Positions 1-11,800 of a stretch of 64,000 nt of DNA are shown here, piece by piece. The notes under the pieces are model-generated. The model did no database searches. It had not been told where the DNA came from and worked only from the letters and a program-made list of their open reading frames with translations. Within the stretch, counting starts at the first letter, position 1, and each line of letters begins with the position of its first letter. This stretch comes from Oscarella lobularis. Its lineage: Eukaryota; Porifera; Homoscleromorpha; Homosclerophorida; Oscarellidae. The stretch lies in the NCBI RefSeq assembly GCF_947507565.1, contig NC_089175.1, positions 558,001 to 622,000 of the forward strand, in the 5' to 3' direction. The position numbers and the translations under genes are program-made.

Positions 1-3000
1 TTACATAGTTTAAAAAACGTTCTAGGCGGCCGTTTTCAAAAAACCTCTTGCGCTTTCGTCGACGGGGGTAAAGGGCGGTCGCCTGAGAAAGTCGTTGTCG
101 TTACAGAAGATCACCACACTGAATGAGGAGGTGGAGAAGGTGGAAATATTTCGAGTAGTAAAAAACTCGTTTTCTCTTAGGCCATCCATTTGAGGGAGGA
201 ACTGACGATGCAGCTTGAACTGGCTGAAGCAAAAAATAAAGAATTTGACGATATGTTAACGGTGAGCGCTCTGTCTGATACCCTGACATTTCTCAAAAAA
301 ATTATCATTATTTTTGAAGGCTGCTCAGGCTGACAGAAAAACGCTGGAGGATGAGCTGGAAACTCAACAATCAGTGATGGAAGAAAAGAAAGTCGAGCTC
401 AACGAATTGAAGAAGGTTTGTCTGTTGAAATGGTGTTGTGGGTCGACTCTGTACAGAATGCTTCTCTTAGAATTTGCTCAGCGTTCAGGAGTGTCTTGAA
501 GAAGAAGGACGAAAATATGAAACTGCTATTGGACTCCTTCAGGATCAAGTTGCTTTGTTTGGTACAAAATTGCGTCAAATTTATATTTTCCAATTAACCA
601 ATTTGTTGCAGAACAAAATCTGGCTGAGAGGGTACTGAGCGAGGAGAACCTCAGAGATCAAAATTCAAAACTTTCAGGCAAAAGACTAATTTTTAGCCTA
701 TAACATATAATTATATCAAATTTAGATGCTGTAGAAGAAAAGGAACAGGAAATCGCGGAGTTAAAGCAATCCATTGACAACCTAAAGGAATCAAAGTAAA
801 AAATATTTATGCATGTGAAAACTTCTAATAATTAATTATTCAGGATGCTCATGGATCTAAAAGTGGAACAACTGGAAGAATCTGTATCTTCCCAGAAGAG
901 AATCTTTGAGACTGAACTGACGTTTGTTATTGATCCATTAATTATTAGCAAATCATTTTTGTTTCTATAGGGAAGCCAATCTAATGATATCGTCGCTGGA
1001 GAAAGCAAAGGAAGAAGCTGACGAAGCTGTCGCCGAAATAAGCGTAAAGTTGGTCGTCTTACAGGATAAATTCAGAAGGTGTGTAAGAAGAGTCTCGCTG
1101 AAGTGTCTCATCATCACATTGAAATTTTATTAGTGAGCTAGAGGAAAAGGACTCTGCTCTCGTTGGCTTGACCCAGGAAAGAGACGAGTTGGCTGCGGAT
1201 CTGGCAAATGTAGTAGATTCCGTAGAACATGAGTACGATAAGATTTTTCATTTTTTAGGTGAGGGAAAAGTTTGATAAGGAGACCGCCTATAGCAGTGAG
1301 ATGACGACGAAGCTCAACGACGCTGAAACGTATTTATTCATCATGTGGTATATGTGCATGTATCTATCTAGGTTTTATAGATGGAACAAGGAGATTGAAG
1401 GGAAGCTGCAGGTATTGAAGGAAGACAACGAGCAACAGAAGAATGAATATGAAAAGTACTAAAAAAGAATTTACAACGAATATTTTATTTAATTAATTGC
1501 TATGTCTAGAGCTGTTTCTACTTTGGAGACAACGCTCGAAGACAGAAGCGAGAGGTGTCTATTTTTCATCAGATACTAAAATCGTCTCTACGATTTTTAG
1601 ACTTGAGCATCTGTCAGCCACGTGCTTGAAATTAGAAGATGATCTCACGTATGTCATGGATGCCGCCCTGTATGTCAGCGTTAATGGTGTATTACTCATA
1701 GGGCGGCTCAAACGCGAATTTCTGACGTCATACTGGAGAAAGAGGATGCTATTAAGGAATTGAGTGCTCGTTTGTCCTCTCTGCAAAACAAGATGACCAG
1801 GTTTGCTGGGTATCGTTTTTCTGTTGATGGTGCAATTGACGATGAAATTATTTTCGAAGTGAATTGAAAATGAAAGAAGAATTATTTTCAAGTGAATTGA
1901 AAAAGAAAGAAGAGTCTCTTGTCGCCTTTAGGTTGGAGTGTGACGAACTGACGAAGCAACTTGGTAATAAAAATAAGAGAGAAACTGATATTTTAAACCA
2001 GTATGCGATTTCAATGAAGACGTCGAAAAACGCGCTTTTGAGGCAACGAAGGAAGCCACGGACAAAGAGACGGCCTCTTTGAGAGAAAAGATCGTTGAAT
2101 TGTAAGTGTATTGAAATATTGAAGCGATTTTTTTATTTTTGCTTGGGGAGCAGGGAAGAGAATTTACGCAAGGCGGAATCAATGTTTCAGGATGCTGAAA
2201 AGGAGATTGAATCCCTGAAGGAGTCGCGTGATGCCGTGGAAAATGAGAAAGGAATTTTATTGATTCAAGTGTCTCAATTGGAGGCGGAAGTGGAGAGGAA
2301 ACGAGCCGCCATAACCGAGGTATGATCCAAGAGGCAAAACAGAACCACGGCTCTAGATTCTTGCTTAGAAACTCGAGGAGTTGGTAGAAAAGAACGAAGA
2401 GACCGAGTGTCTGAAAGAAGCAGTCACTAAATTGTACGTGTCAGGCTTGCAATTGAAGAAGCTATCTCACTCTGTCTTTGTGTGCAGGGAAGCTACTTTG
2501 GCCGACGTCAGAGTGGAATTGCAGAGTGCTGAAACGAAAGTAGTCGCACTGAAAGAGTCAAACGACGCGGTGGAAGCTACAAATGAAGATCTGCAGGCAC
2601 AAGTGTCTCAATTAGAAACGGAGATGGAAGAAAAACGAATTTCCATGACTCAGGTGAGCCCCAAAGGCGCAGAACCACGAAATCTTGCTCTAAAAGAAAA
2701 CCGTTTTAGAAATTTGACGAATTGGAGGCGAACAATAAAGCAAAAATTCAGCTTCTTAGCGAAGAAATGAACGTCGAGAAAGAGAAGTATGAGTCAATAA
2801 GGAAGAGTCTAAATGATCAGATACATAGGCTGGGTAAGTGAAAACGTTTGCACTGCACACTGTAGACATACTTGGGCTTTTGAAGAGAGTCATCTGAAAG
2901 AAGTGGGAGCAGAAAGAGACACGCTGGAAAGGGAACAGATGGAACTTTTTGGTGAGTCAATCACCTGCTCACTAGAGTTTATTTATTATTTAATCAAATT

Positions 3001-5281
3001 AAGATGAACTGGAAAACAATCGCGTGATTGTCGAAGAGAGGGAAAAGAGCATTGCTTCTCAAACGGAGACTATTAAACTGTTGGAAGAGGAGGTTCAGAA
3101 TGTGAAGCAGCTGTCTCAAAACGTTGCTGAATTGGAAGGAGAAAAGTAACCCAGCTTTTGAGCTTCTTATAAGAAGATGACTGGAATTTTGTTTTTGCAG
3201 AGCTCTGCTTCAGTTTGACATAAAACAGCTGCAAGAATCTCTTCATTCAATGACGACCAATGCTCAGAGTTTGGACGTGGAACTCAGGTCAGATACCTCT
3301 TATAGAAAGGAACTAAATCGACTGGAAATTTTACATAGACATAGCCACTCTCAACTGTCTGTTGCTTGTAATGAAAAAGAAGAAGCCGAGACGTTGGTGA
3401 AGGAATTGAGCAGCCAACTGGAAGATTTAAAAAATCAGAAAGAAAAGTCAAGCCGCTTTTCTTATTCTGACCGTACACAATCTCATGAATAATGCATTCT
3501 ATAGGGAACTGGCGTTGAAGCAGGGTAGCTTAGATGAGGCTTTGTCCCAGTGTAGTGCCTTAGAGAAACAGCTTGGTAAGTAAGGCTCATAGTCCGTTTA
3601 ATTAGAGGCTATTCCTTTTCTTTAGCCGACAACAGGGCAGAATCTGAAAGCCAAATGGGACTCTTTTCCGAAGAAAAAGGCTGCCTGATGGACCACATAT
3701 CAAATCTGTATGTCTAGTGCACAGGCAAATAATATTGAACTCGACGACCTTTTTAGTGAAAGTAATGGTGCTCTAATGGACGAGCGCAACTCGGAATTGA
3801 GCGCCCAGTTGGCTTCCACGCAGCAGCAAATTCACGATCTCAAAAATTCGCTCGATGCAGTTGTGGCTGAAAGGGATTCACTAGCAGCTGAGGTAAACCT
3901 CGTACAGTTTCTGTATCGTTATTGGATTTCATCGATTTTGTAGTTGGAAAAGAACCGAATGCAGTTTGATGAGCTGACAGCTCAGTTTGAAGTCCTCACT
4001 AGGTACTGCTTACGAAATTCTTTTCACGGGCATTCACGTTGTTTTTCAGGCTCAACGAGAAGACAGAGCTTCAGCTGACGCAGCAACAAAAAGAAAACGA
4101 GCGCTTGGAAACAATTCGTCAAACGTGAGAATACTTATCATAATTATATGTTGCAATAGTATTTATCTTGACGTAGAGTCGTGGCCGAGTCTGCTGCTCG
4201 GGTAGAATCAGTGCAAAAGGAAAACGAAAGGTGACGATACATAGATTTAGTCTCCTTGGTATTTAATTTCTTTGCTATAGGCTTGAACGAATGCTCTGCG
4301 ATACGAATGGGGAATTGGCGACATTCAAAACTCAGCTAGCAGAATTGGAAAGGTGAGCAATGTAGAAATATCCCCTGCCTCTAATCAATGAATGTGCACG
4401 TGTCTAGAGTAACTGAAGTGGATATGTTGGAGAAGGAGAAGAGGGAAGTTGAATATATGAAGTCTGTTTTATATTGCACCCCGCTTTCTTTTGCTTGACC
4501 AAGTGCTGTTGTTATGCAGGGCTAATGAGGATTTGAAAGCCACCGTAGATGACGTGAGAAAGCGTATGGACGAAGAGAGTGAAGACATGAGAGCAAGAGA
4601 GGAGAAGTCACAGCAGTTGCGAGCAGAACTGAACAAGTGCGTGCCATCAGTCTTTCTCACCTAATATTTGCTAATGTAACGTCATGTAGAATGCTGGTTG
4701 ATTCTCAAACGAAAATAGCAATTTTGGAAGAAAAGCTGAAAACCGATAAAAACCTGGCAGAAATTAAGAAGTAGGAGTCGATAGGGTTTTGACGTTGTTT
4801 GCGCGGCATTCCTTCCTGTTTCAGATGGAAAGAAATGTATGGCGATCTTAAACGCAAATGCGAGCCATTTGAAGAACAACTTGAGCAGTATGAGCAGGAG
4901 AAATTGGCACTGGAGCGCGAGAAAGAGTTTGCAACTGCCGAGGTACACCGAAATTTTCATGTGTAGAGGGGGATACACAGTATCTGTTTTCCTTAGGTTT
5001 CAAAACTCACTTCCGACTACGCAAAATTGCTTGGCCATCAAAATCATAAACAGAAAATTCATCACGTTAGAAAACTCAAGGAAGAGAATTTCACATTGAA
5101 ACAGGTATTGCATAGTTCCTCTTATTTCGTAGTGCAACCTTTTCTGCTATAGGAAGTGGTGCAACTTAGAAGCACGCTTGAAAAGCAGAAGCACCAGCTG
5201 TGGAAAATGCAAGGCGGCGTCGAGAAAGCTCGTGCTCCCCTGAAAGGCAAGCTCAATTCCAGCAAGATGTTTCAAATTTGA
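1..5281 (+). CDS. HMMR: HMMR/RHAMM-type coiled-coil protein, 3' part (5' end outside window)
   Basis: Long alpha-helical coiled-coil protein rich in Glu, Lys, Leu and Gln, split into many exons of about 50-170 bp. The first visible exon begins after an acceptor at base 25 (26-139), the second is 181-261, and the intron between them is only 41 bp. The identification rests on the last exons (about 4826-5281): they encode a stretch with [18 protein letters not shown] followed by [14 protein letters not shown], which is the conserved C-terminal signature of HMMR and related to the end of KIF15. The preceding KWKEMYGDL and the final SSKMF also fit HMMR. HMMR binds microtubules and TPX2/dynein partners at spindle poles in known animals. 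Coiled-coil exons near 2153-2320 and 2490-2653 look like internal repeats. The stop is TGA at 5279-5281. The N-terminus is missing, so a kinesin head (KIF15) cannot be formally excluded, but the C-terminus is closer to HMMR. Confidence 0.82.
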
Positions 5282-5505
5282 TTTTGCTTGTAGAAAATTG
5301 ATTTAATTTGAAGAACGAAGTTTCAGACGTTCACTCAAGAAGTCTTGTGTTTCGTATTGGATAGTGTAATACGTAGAGGACAAGGTACACGCAAATCAAG
5401 ATATAGATTAATCGCTTTAGTTTAGCGCATGTGTGTTTCTGCTCTCTGCTCTAAGCTTCTACTGTCCGCAGCCACAGAGCTGCGAGGTCCTCAAAAACAA
5501 GCGCA
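5282..5505. other. Convergent 3' spacer between HMMR and GH31
   Basis: 224 bp between two stop codons that face each other. It must hold both 3' UTRs. I see no clear AATAAA signal and no other gene. Confidence 0.6.
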
Positions 5506-7797
5506 TCACGTCATTCGTTTGAACAAGGGAAATTCGTCGAGCGGCGTCTGAACGGTAACATTTTTTCCTCCCTCGCACACCGTTCCATTGAAGTAGTACA
5601 TCCATCGCGATCCGACAGGAAGATAGAGCGAGCGGCTCGTCGCCTTGTATTCGACGACCGGCGCGACGAGATAGTCCGGCCCGAACATGTAGACGTCGTC
5701 GACGTCCCACGTCAACGGATCGTCGGGAAAATCGAACCAGAGCGGCCGATCGACGGGAATTCCGCTACGACTCACATTCTCCATGAGGGACGCGACGTAC
5801 GGACGAAACGTCTCTCGCAGTTGAATCGTCTTGCGAATCGACGCGAAGCTCTCGTTGCCGTAGAGCCACGGCTCCGTGGCGCGATTGCCGTGCTGGCGAA
5901 AAATCGGGCACGTGAATCCGAACTGAAACCAACGGGCGACCAATTCGCGAAATTCCGGATCGTCGGCTTTTCCGCCGTGATATCCACCAATATCCGTCGT
6001 CCAAAGCGCAACGCCGGACAGCTGAACACCAAGTCCGGCTTGAACGGATTTCTTCAGCGTGTCGAAGTCGGATTCGATGTCGCCGCTCCACAGGACGGTC
6101 GCCGCCGAACGCCACGCTCCGGGCCACGTCGATCGCATGAGAATGACGGCCGTGTCGTTTTCGCCTTCGCTCGCCAATCCGTCTCGAATCATTCGTTCGT
6201 GGTGCTCCGGAAAGAGTCGTCCGTTCACTTGCGTGTAGCCGTTGCTGTAGCGAGTCGACGGCGGCGGTCCGTCGACGGACGCCGGCTCCGTGGCGTCGAG
6301 CCAGAACGCCTTGATTCCGTAGTCGTAGTAACCGGCTTTGATTCGACTCCACACGTACGAACGGGCCGCCGCCTGGGTTGGATCGTAGAGGTAGCAGAAG
6401 CCGTGGCAATTGGTATTGGGATACCCTATTCCTTCGCTTGAGACTCCGTCCTGAGCCACGTATATGTATTCTTGGAGAGTTTTGAATGACGAGCTTTGCG
6501 GAGTGGAAAACGGCCAGACGGTGACCATGACTCGCATTCCCAGTTTCTCGATTTCATTTACCATCGCTCGCGGGTCGGGCCAATATTCAGGATCAAATGA
6601 CCAATCGCCCATGTACTTCCAATGGAAATAGTCAATCACGATATACGAAACCGGAATGTTGTAGTGGCTGAAATTTTGCGCAGCCTCGAGGAGTTCTTCC
6701 TGTGATTTATATCGATTCTTACTGTGCCAATAGCCGAGGGCGTACTCTGGAGGAACGGGACTGTGTCCCACAGCATCAACGTAATTCTTCATGATCTGTA
6801 CGACTGCCTCTGCAGAACTAGCATTTGTGCCGGATGTCGTTACAAACAAGTCGATTTCCGTCGCTTCTTCGGCCGTCCAAGTAGTGTTGTGATCGTTAAA
6901 GGTGACTTGACCGTAGTTGGTCATATTCCACAAGAATCCGTATTGAACCCGACCATCCTGTGCACCGAGAACGAACGGGAGACAGACCTCGCTACCGTGG
7001 CTGTATTTATATTGAAGGCAACGTAGAAAATCATACGACTGTCCCTTCTGATTTAGCTTCCCATTCTCGTGCTCCCCCGTGCCGAAGATCCGTTCGGAAG
7101 GCGTCGACGCAAACGTCTGGGAGACTCGAGTCTGGGGTGGTGCATAATCAATGTAGCCCCACTGTTGGTCTTCGTTTGAAGCGTTGCAGGGAACCAGTTG
7201 AACGGGTTGCCGTTCGCCAGCATTTACAACGCATTTGTCGTTGACTTGAAGAAGCTGCGTGGTGGAATTGTATGTCCACTTGGCCGCTTGAGTGCAGTCG
7301 ATCACCTCCACTTTGCCGTCTTTTCGCGGATTTGCGCATCCTGAATTGAGCGGTGCATACAGTTTGCCCGTGTCCTTGTCCAATGGACCCCATACCTGGT
7401 CTAGTACATCAAAAGATATATCAGTCGATATGATACTTGTTTCGTTCACTGAATCCCAGCGAAGGGACAAAGCAAACGGGGCATGGCCCGTGTTGGACGG
7501 CTGCCGCCACTGGCTCTGTCCGTCGTGGTTTGCCCAATCGCGGGATAATTCAGACAATATGACGTGACCGTCATCGACTCGGGTTATGGTGATAAGACCC
7601 TTGGTTGATACCGATGCTCTGATGTTCCCATTTTCGACTTCAAGAGGAACGGGCTTTGATTTCTGTCCTGCTGTAGCTTGCTGGACGACGATTCGCAGTG
7701 AGTCTTGTCCCCAAGGAAATATGAAAACTGCTGTGTCACTTTTGGAGACTTGAAGCAACGAAACGCTCAGGCAAACCAAGAGCTGAACGTGCAACAT
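5506..7797 (-). CDS. Secreted glycoside hydrolase family 31 with ricin-type lectin-like insertion
   Basis: Single-exon gene of 763 residues. An in-frame GTG lies 12 codons upstream, but the ATG at 7797 is preferred because it starts a clean signal peptide (MLHVQLLVCLSVSLLQVS). After an N-terminal beta-sandwich region comes a Cys-bearing insert at about residues 154-225 ending in NEDQQWGY, which resembles part of a ricin-B (R-type) beta-trefoil lectin with its QxW motif. The GH31 barrel follows. The nucleophile Asp sits in KAFWLDATEP (about residue 501, codon 6295-6297) and the acid/base Asp in LWSGDIESDFD (about residue 573, codon 6079-6081); a TTDIGG motif is also present. Many N-glycosylation sequons fit secretion. 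The family includes alpha-glucosidases, alpha-xylosidases and transglucosidases that act by retention; the substrate here is not decidable. The lack of introns among intron-rich neighbours could mean retroposition, transfer from bacteria, or just a long exon. It shares a 100-bp divergent spacer with DTD2. Confidence 0.9.
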   Translation of the reverse strand: MLHVQLLVCLSVSLLQVSKSDTAVFIFPWGQDSLRIVVQQATAGQKSKPVPLEVENGNIRASVSTKGLITITRVDDGHVILSELSRDWANHDGQSQWRQPSNTGHAPFALSLRWDSVNETSIISTDISFDVLDQVWGPLDKDTGKLYAPLNSGCANPRKDGKVEVIDCTQAAKWTYNSTTQLLQVNDKCVVNAGERQPVQLVPCNASNEDQQWGYIDYAPPQTRVSQTFASTPSERIFGTGEHENGKLNQKGQSYDFLRCLQYKYSHGSEVCLPFVLGAQDGRVQYGFLWNMTNYGQVTFNDHNTTWTAEEATEIDLFVTTSGTNASSAEAVVQIMKNYVDAVGHSPVPPEYALGYWHSKNRYKSQEELLEAAQNFSHYNIPVSYIVIDYFHWKYMGDWSFDPEYWPDPRAMVNEIEKLGMRVMVTVWPFSTPQSSSFKTLQEYIYVAQDGVSSEGIGYPNTNCHGFCYLYDPTQAAARSYVWSRIKAGYYDYGIKAFWLDATEPASVDGPPPSTRYSNGYTQVNGRLFPEHHERMIRDGLASEGENDTAVILMRSTWPGAWRSAATVLWSGDIESDFDTLKKSVQAGLGVQLSGVALWTTDIGGYHGGKADDPEFRELVARWFQFGFTCPIFRQHGNRATEPWLYGNESFASIRKTIQLRETFRPYVASLMENVSRSGIPVDRPLWFDFPDDPLTWDVDDVYMFGPDYLVAPVVEYKATSRSLYLPVGSRWMYYFNGTVCEGGKNVTVQTPLDEFPLFKRMT

Positions 7798-7897
7798 GAG
7801 TACAGTCTCTGAAGGCTCACTCTCTATGCTCACGTGAGTGTATCTAAATCAAATTTTGAATTTGAATTTCTAACGTGCGTTAGGCTCGGAAAAAATA
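7798..7897. promoter_or_regulatory. Divergent promoter spacer, GH31 / DTD2
   Basis: Exactly 100 bp separate the two start codons, so both promoters and 5' UTRs must lie here or overlap the first exons. AT-rich stretch with no recognisable TATA box on either strand. The role is inferred from geometry only. Confidence 0.45.
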
Positions 7898-8730
7898 ATG
7901 ACTTCTGTTCGCGTCATTGTGCAGCAGTGCCTTTCAGCACGACTTCAAGTTCGACCTGCTACTAGCGAAGAGGCAAGCGATGCCGAATACGTCGAAGTGA
8001 GAACGTTTTCCTCGTCAGCAGCTCTGCGTGTCTCCATCGCGTTTCGTCTCGTAGATAGGAAGGGGAGTAATCTTTTACGTTTGCTTGCTAAAGGGCGCTC
8101 AAGCTGATGGACTAGCTAAAATAGGTACAGTGTACATCTCACATACGTAGAACTGTCATAAATTTAATTAAATTAATAATTGTATCTAGTGAAGTCATTG
8201 GTGAATGTGCGACTCAGTTACTGTGAGGAATTGTCAAAGAATGCTTCTGTTTTGGACGTTCATGGCGACATTCTCGTCGTGCCCCAGGTTCTTGTTGAAA
8301 ATTACACTAATACAACCAATTTATATGATGTACATCAGGCGTCGCTTGGCGGAAGAATGAAGGGCAAAAATGTTCAGTAAAAGATTGTGTTTAGTTTAGG
8401 GCTGATGTGATGTAGAAACTATTGCTTTTTTCTTTTTCAGGTATCACAGCAATTTGCCTAAGGAAGAGGGCGAGGTTCTTTACAGGGAATTTGTGAGCTT
8501 AGTGGAGGTGCAGATTAAATGGATATATACCTTTTGAAAAGAATTTGTGTTGCGTTTAGGAAGAAGTTAAATCTACTGGCACCGATTCACATAGTCCAGC
8601 AGTAAAGCATGGTACGTGGATTATATGGGCACCTGTTCAGTGCTCACATCTGTCAACAGGTACCTACGGAAATCGTCAAGTACTATCCGTTGTAACGAAT
8701 GGGCCCTTTACTCATATCTTCGACTTTTAA
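7898..8730 (+). CDS. DTD2: D-aminoacyl-tRNA deacylase 2 (animal tRNA deacylase)
   Basis: Seven short exons joined in frame: 7898-7996, 8055-8124, 8190-8287, 8339-8376, 8441-8507, 8560-8611 and 8660-8730. The N-terminus MTSVRVIVQQCLSARLQVRP and the segments GVIFYVCLLKGA, ASLGGRMKGKN, YHSNLPKEEG and HGTYGNRQVLSVVTNGPFTH match DTD2 rather than canonical DTD1. DTD2 (ATD) hydrolyses misacylated tRNAs, notably L-Ala wrongly charged on tRNA-Thr, as a proofreading step freely acting in the cytosol. The conserved GPFTH near the C-terminus contributes to the active-site pocket in this fold. The stop TAA is at 8728-8730 and the next gene, TAF1, begins 82 bp downstream on the same strand. Introns are 38-71 bp, typical of this window. 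Every splice junction used is GT..AG and restores the expected family sequence, so the model is well supported. Confidence 0.93.
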
Positions 8731-8812
8731 ATTTTTCTGCGAATATTTTATTGATTTGGCGACTGATAAATACGTCACATGTTCAAAGTGTATCTTACGC
8801 AGCCGTAGCAGA

Positions 8813-11800
8813 ATGGACGACGAAGAGGACGAAAACAGTGGCTCCGGACTCGATTTGACCGGTTTTCTTTTCGGAAACATCAACGAGAAGGGCGAACTCG
8901 AAGACAGCGACATCCTAGACGAGGCAAGCCATTTTCCCAGCCCCACCAAATCACCGATCCTCCTTCGCAGGAGTCATGCCGCCAACTGGGCCACTTGGGC
9001 GCATTCGGTCCCTTCGGACAGATGGTCCAGGACATCGACGGGCCCACCGATTCGAAAGACGAAACGCGCGGAGGCGAAATCGACTCGCGTACGTCAAACA
9101 CCCAACTCTCCCCCCATTCCCTAACTCGACGTCCAATCCAGACTCGATTCCGACGTCGCGAGTCGACTACACGAACATAGACGAAGCAATCGAAGACGTC
9201 GACGACCCGCCGACCGTCCATCGCGGAGCATCGACCCGATTTCTCGTCCCAAAGATCCACACCGAAGACGATGACGATTACGACGACGACGAAGAAGAAG
9301 AAGAAGAAGAAGGAGACTCTTCTTCTCGCGTTGCTCCATCTCAGCCCTCTCCTTCTCCTTCTCCTCCCCATTCTTCCGATTCTCCGCCGGCGTGGACCGA
9401 CGCCAATAAGGAGGAGCTCTACGCCTACGTCATGAAACATTTTCCCGAATTTGCGCCGAATAAAGTCCTGCGTTTTTCGCGTCTTTTCGGCGCGGCGAAA
9501 TCGCTGTCTCGACCCGAAATTTGGGCGTCGGCGGCAAAGCGACGTCGCGCGCGGCACGGCGACGACGACGACGATGATGACGTCACGACGACGACGACGG
9601 AACCGAAATGTTGGCGAATCGACGAAGACGGCGAAAAGGAATTCTTTCTTTCGAGTCCCCCGGCTTTGCCACCCGAAATGTTCGCTCCGGGCAACGAGGC
9701 GAAATTTCATCAGTGTCTCGACGAAACGAAGCGTCACGACAATCATTCGACGAGCGGCGGAGATCGAGGGGGTGACGTCACCATACGGGGAAGCGGATCA
9801 GGAAAGGAAAATCATTGGCGACACGGTCCGGCGAAACTCATTTACGATCTCGCCGGAATTCCCGAAGACGCGACGGAACTCGACTACGGACTCAAGCTCA
9901 AGCCTGTATATGAGGGAGAGAGGGAGAAATCAGTTGTACGATACAGCGTCTCGTTGTTTAGAACGTTGCTAACGGCGAAGCGGACGCCGCCGGGGTTCTC
10001 GGAAAAGAGCCGCGCGTTTCCGACGAAAACTTTCTCATGGTGAATCAAATTCGTTGGGAGGACGACATCATTTGGTCGCCCGATCAGCTCCAGTCGGCGC
10101 AGCAGCGAGACATTATTTTTCCGACGACGCTTTCGAGTTCTCTCCTGCAGCTGAGTCCAGCAGCTCCAGGTAGAGAAAAAACAGAGACTTGTTATTTATT
10201 TCTTTATTTTGTTTCTAAGGTCAACCGGCTCGCGTTGCTGTTGTTAGCTTTTCGGGTGGCCTGAATTCGCCTATGGCGAAAACAGCTCCCACGACTCTGA
10301 CTATGGCCAAATTGCCTGCGAATATGATGATTCGAAGGTAAGATTGCTTCTCTTTTAGAGCTCATTGGTGTTGGGATCAAGGCTTTATTTATTCTAGTCC
10401 GGGTATCGTACATTCTGTCGCCACGCCGACAACTCCCATCTCGTCGACGGCACACCTCAGCACCCCGGCTCGATCCAGTGACCAGCCGGACAACTATTCT
10501 ATTTTTCCCATCGAAAACGAAGATCTCATATACGGGAATTGGGAGGACGACGTGATTTTCGATGCCGACGTGAGTTCCTTTAAGTTTCACCTCAAAGAAA
10601 AACAAAACCTGTCTTTAGAATTTAACAAAAGTTCCGTCGCCGACGCGAATGAAATTGGACCCCAATGACGACGACTTGCTTCTCGGCTTACCCTACGACC
10701 CCGAACCGGAGGACAGTTCAAGCCAACAAACCCCAGCAAAAAAAGTTCGCAAGCCAACAATTCTTTAACTGTTGTCCATAGTATTTAATTGATTTCAGGA
10801 ACGCAAGTCTCGGATATTGCTCGGCAAAGCGGGGATAATCAAGATGGAACAGAACGAGGCAAAGACGCACTTCAAAAAGTCAACATAGACTTACGTTTTT
10901 CTCTTCAGGCGTCCGAAACTGTTGAGAAGCGAAAGGATCCCTTTAATTTTTCATGCGACGAATACTACAAACCGAAGCAGGGTAAAGGCGACACAAAGTT
11001 CACGAAAGAAAGAAAGAATCATCAATAGTTCATTTTAGATACTTCCAACGTTGGCCTGAAAATTGGCCTCGAGAAAAACGTCATACAGGTTAGAACAAAC
11101 CCAATATTTTTTCTTTTTTATATATTAAAACGCGTTTTGATTTTTCTAGCATTCGATTCCGGCTATGGAATTGTATCGCGACTGGTTTCCGACTCACTTG
11201 ACCGCCTACCAGATGCGTCACTTTCATCGTCTTCCGCTCAAAGCGCAGAAGAAAGTCGCCAATACGTTCATACCCATCAACTCGTTGTCCGCTCACATCG
11301 AAAACGTCGCGATAGCGAGAGAACGAGAGCGGGCGGCGTCCGGCGGCGGCGACGTCTTTTTCATGAGACGACCGAACGATCTGAGCGCCATGGACGGCGA
11401 AGTTCTTCTCATGGAATATTGCGAAGAGCATCCGCCGCATATCATGGCAACGGGCATGGCAACGAAGTTGGTCAATTATTATAAGAGAGTGAGTATAGAA
11501 GTGTTTTTTTTGTGTGTGTGTGAAAATGTCTTCTTTGTTTTTCTAAGAAACCGAAAAATGATTCTGGTGCTCCGAAAGCTGAATTTGGAGAGACGATCTA
11601 CGTTCAAAAGTCTCCGTTTCTAGGGCAAATTTCTCCCGGAAAACTTTTATTTGTATTGCTATTGCTGTGGAGTAATAAGTTAGCCTTTTTAATTACTGAT
11701 ATTTTTAGAGCTTGGAATGCAATCTCTTTCGAGCGCCGATTTTTCGTCACGTCATTCCCGAAACCGATTTTCTCGTCATTATGCTGGGAAACAGGTTGGT

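Noticed and set aside
7798-7833. GTG start at 7833 for the GH31 gene
   Set aside because: Nuclear eukaryotic genes rarely start at GTG, and ATG 7797 begins exactly at a signal peptide.
8880-9746. 288-codon open frame on the minus strand within TAF1
   Set aside because: Arg/Val-rich mirror of acidic GAC/GAA-rich TAF1 codons; no domain, and it crosses a TAF1 intron.
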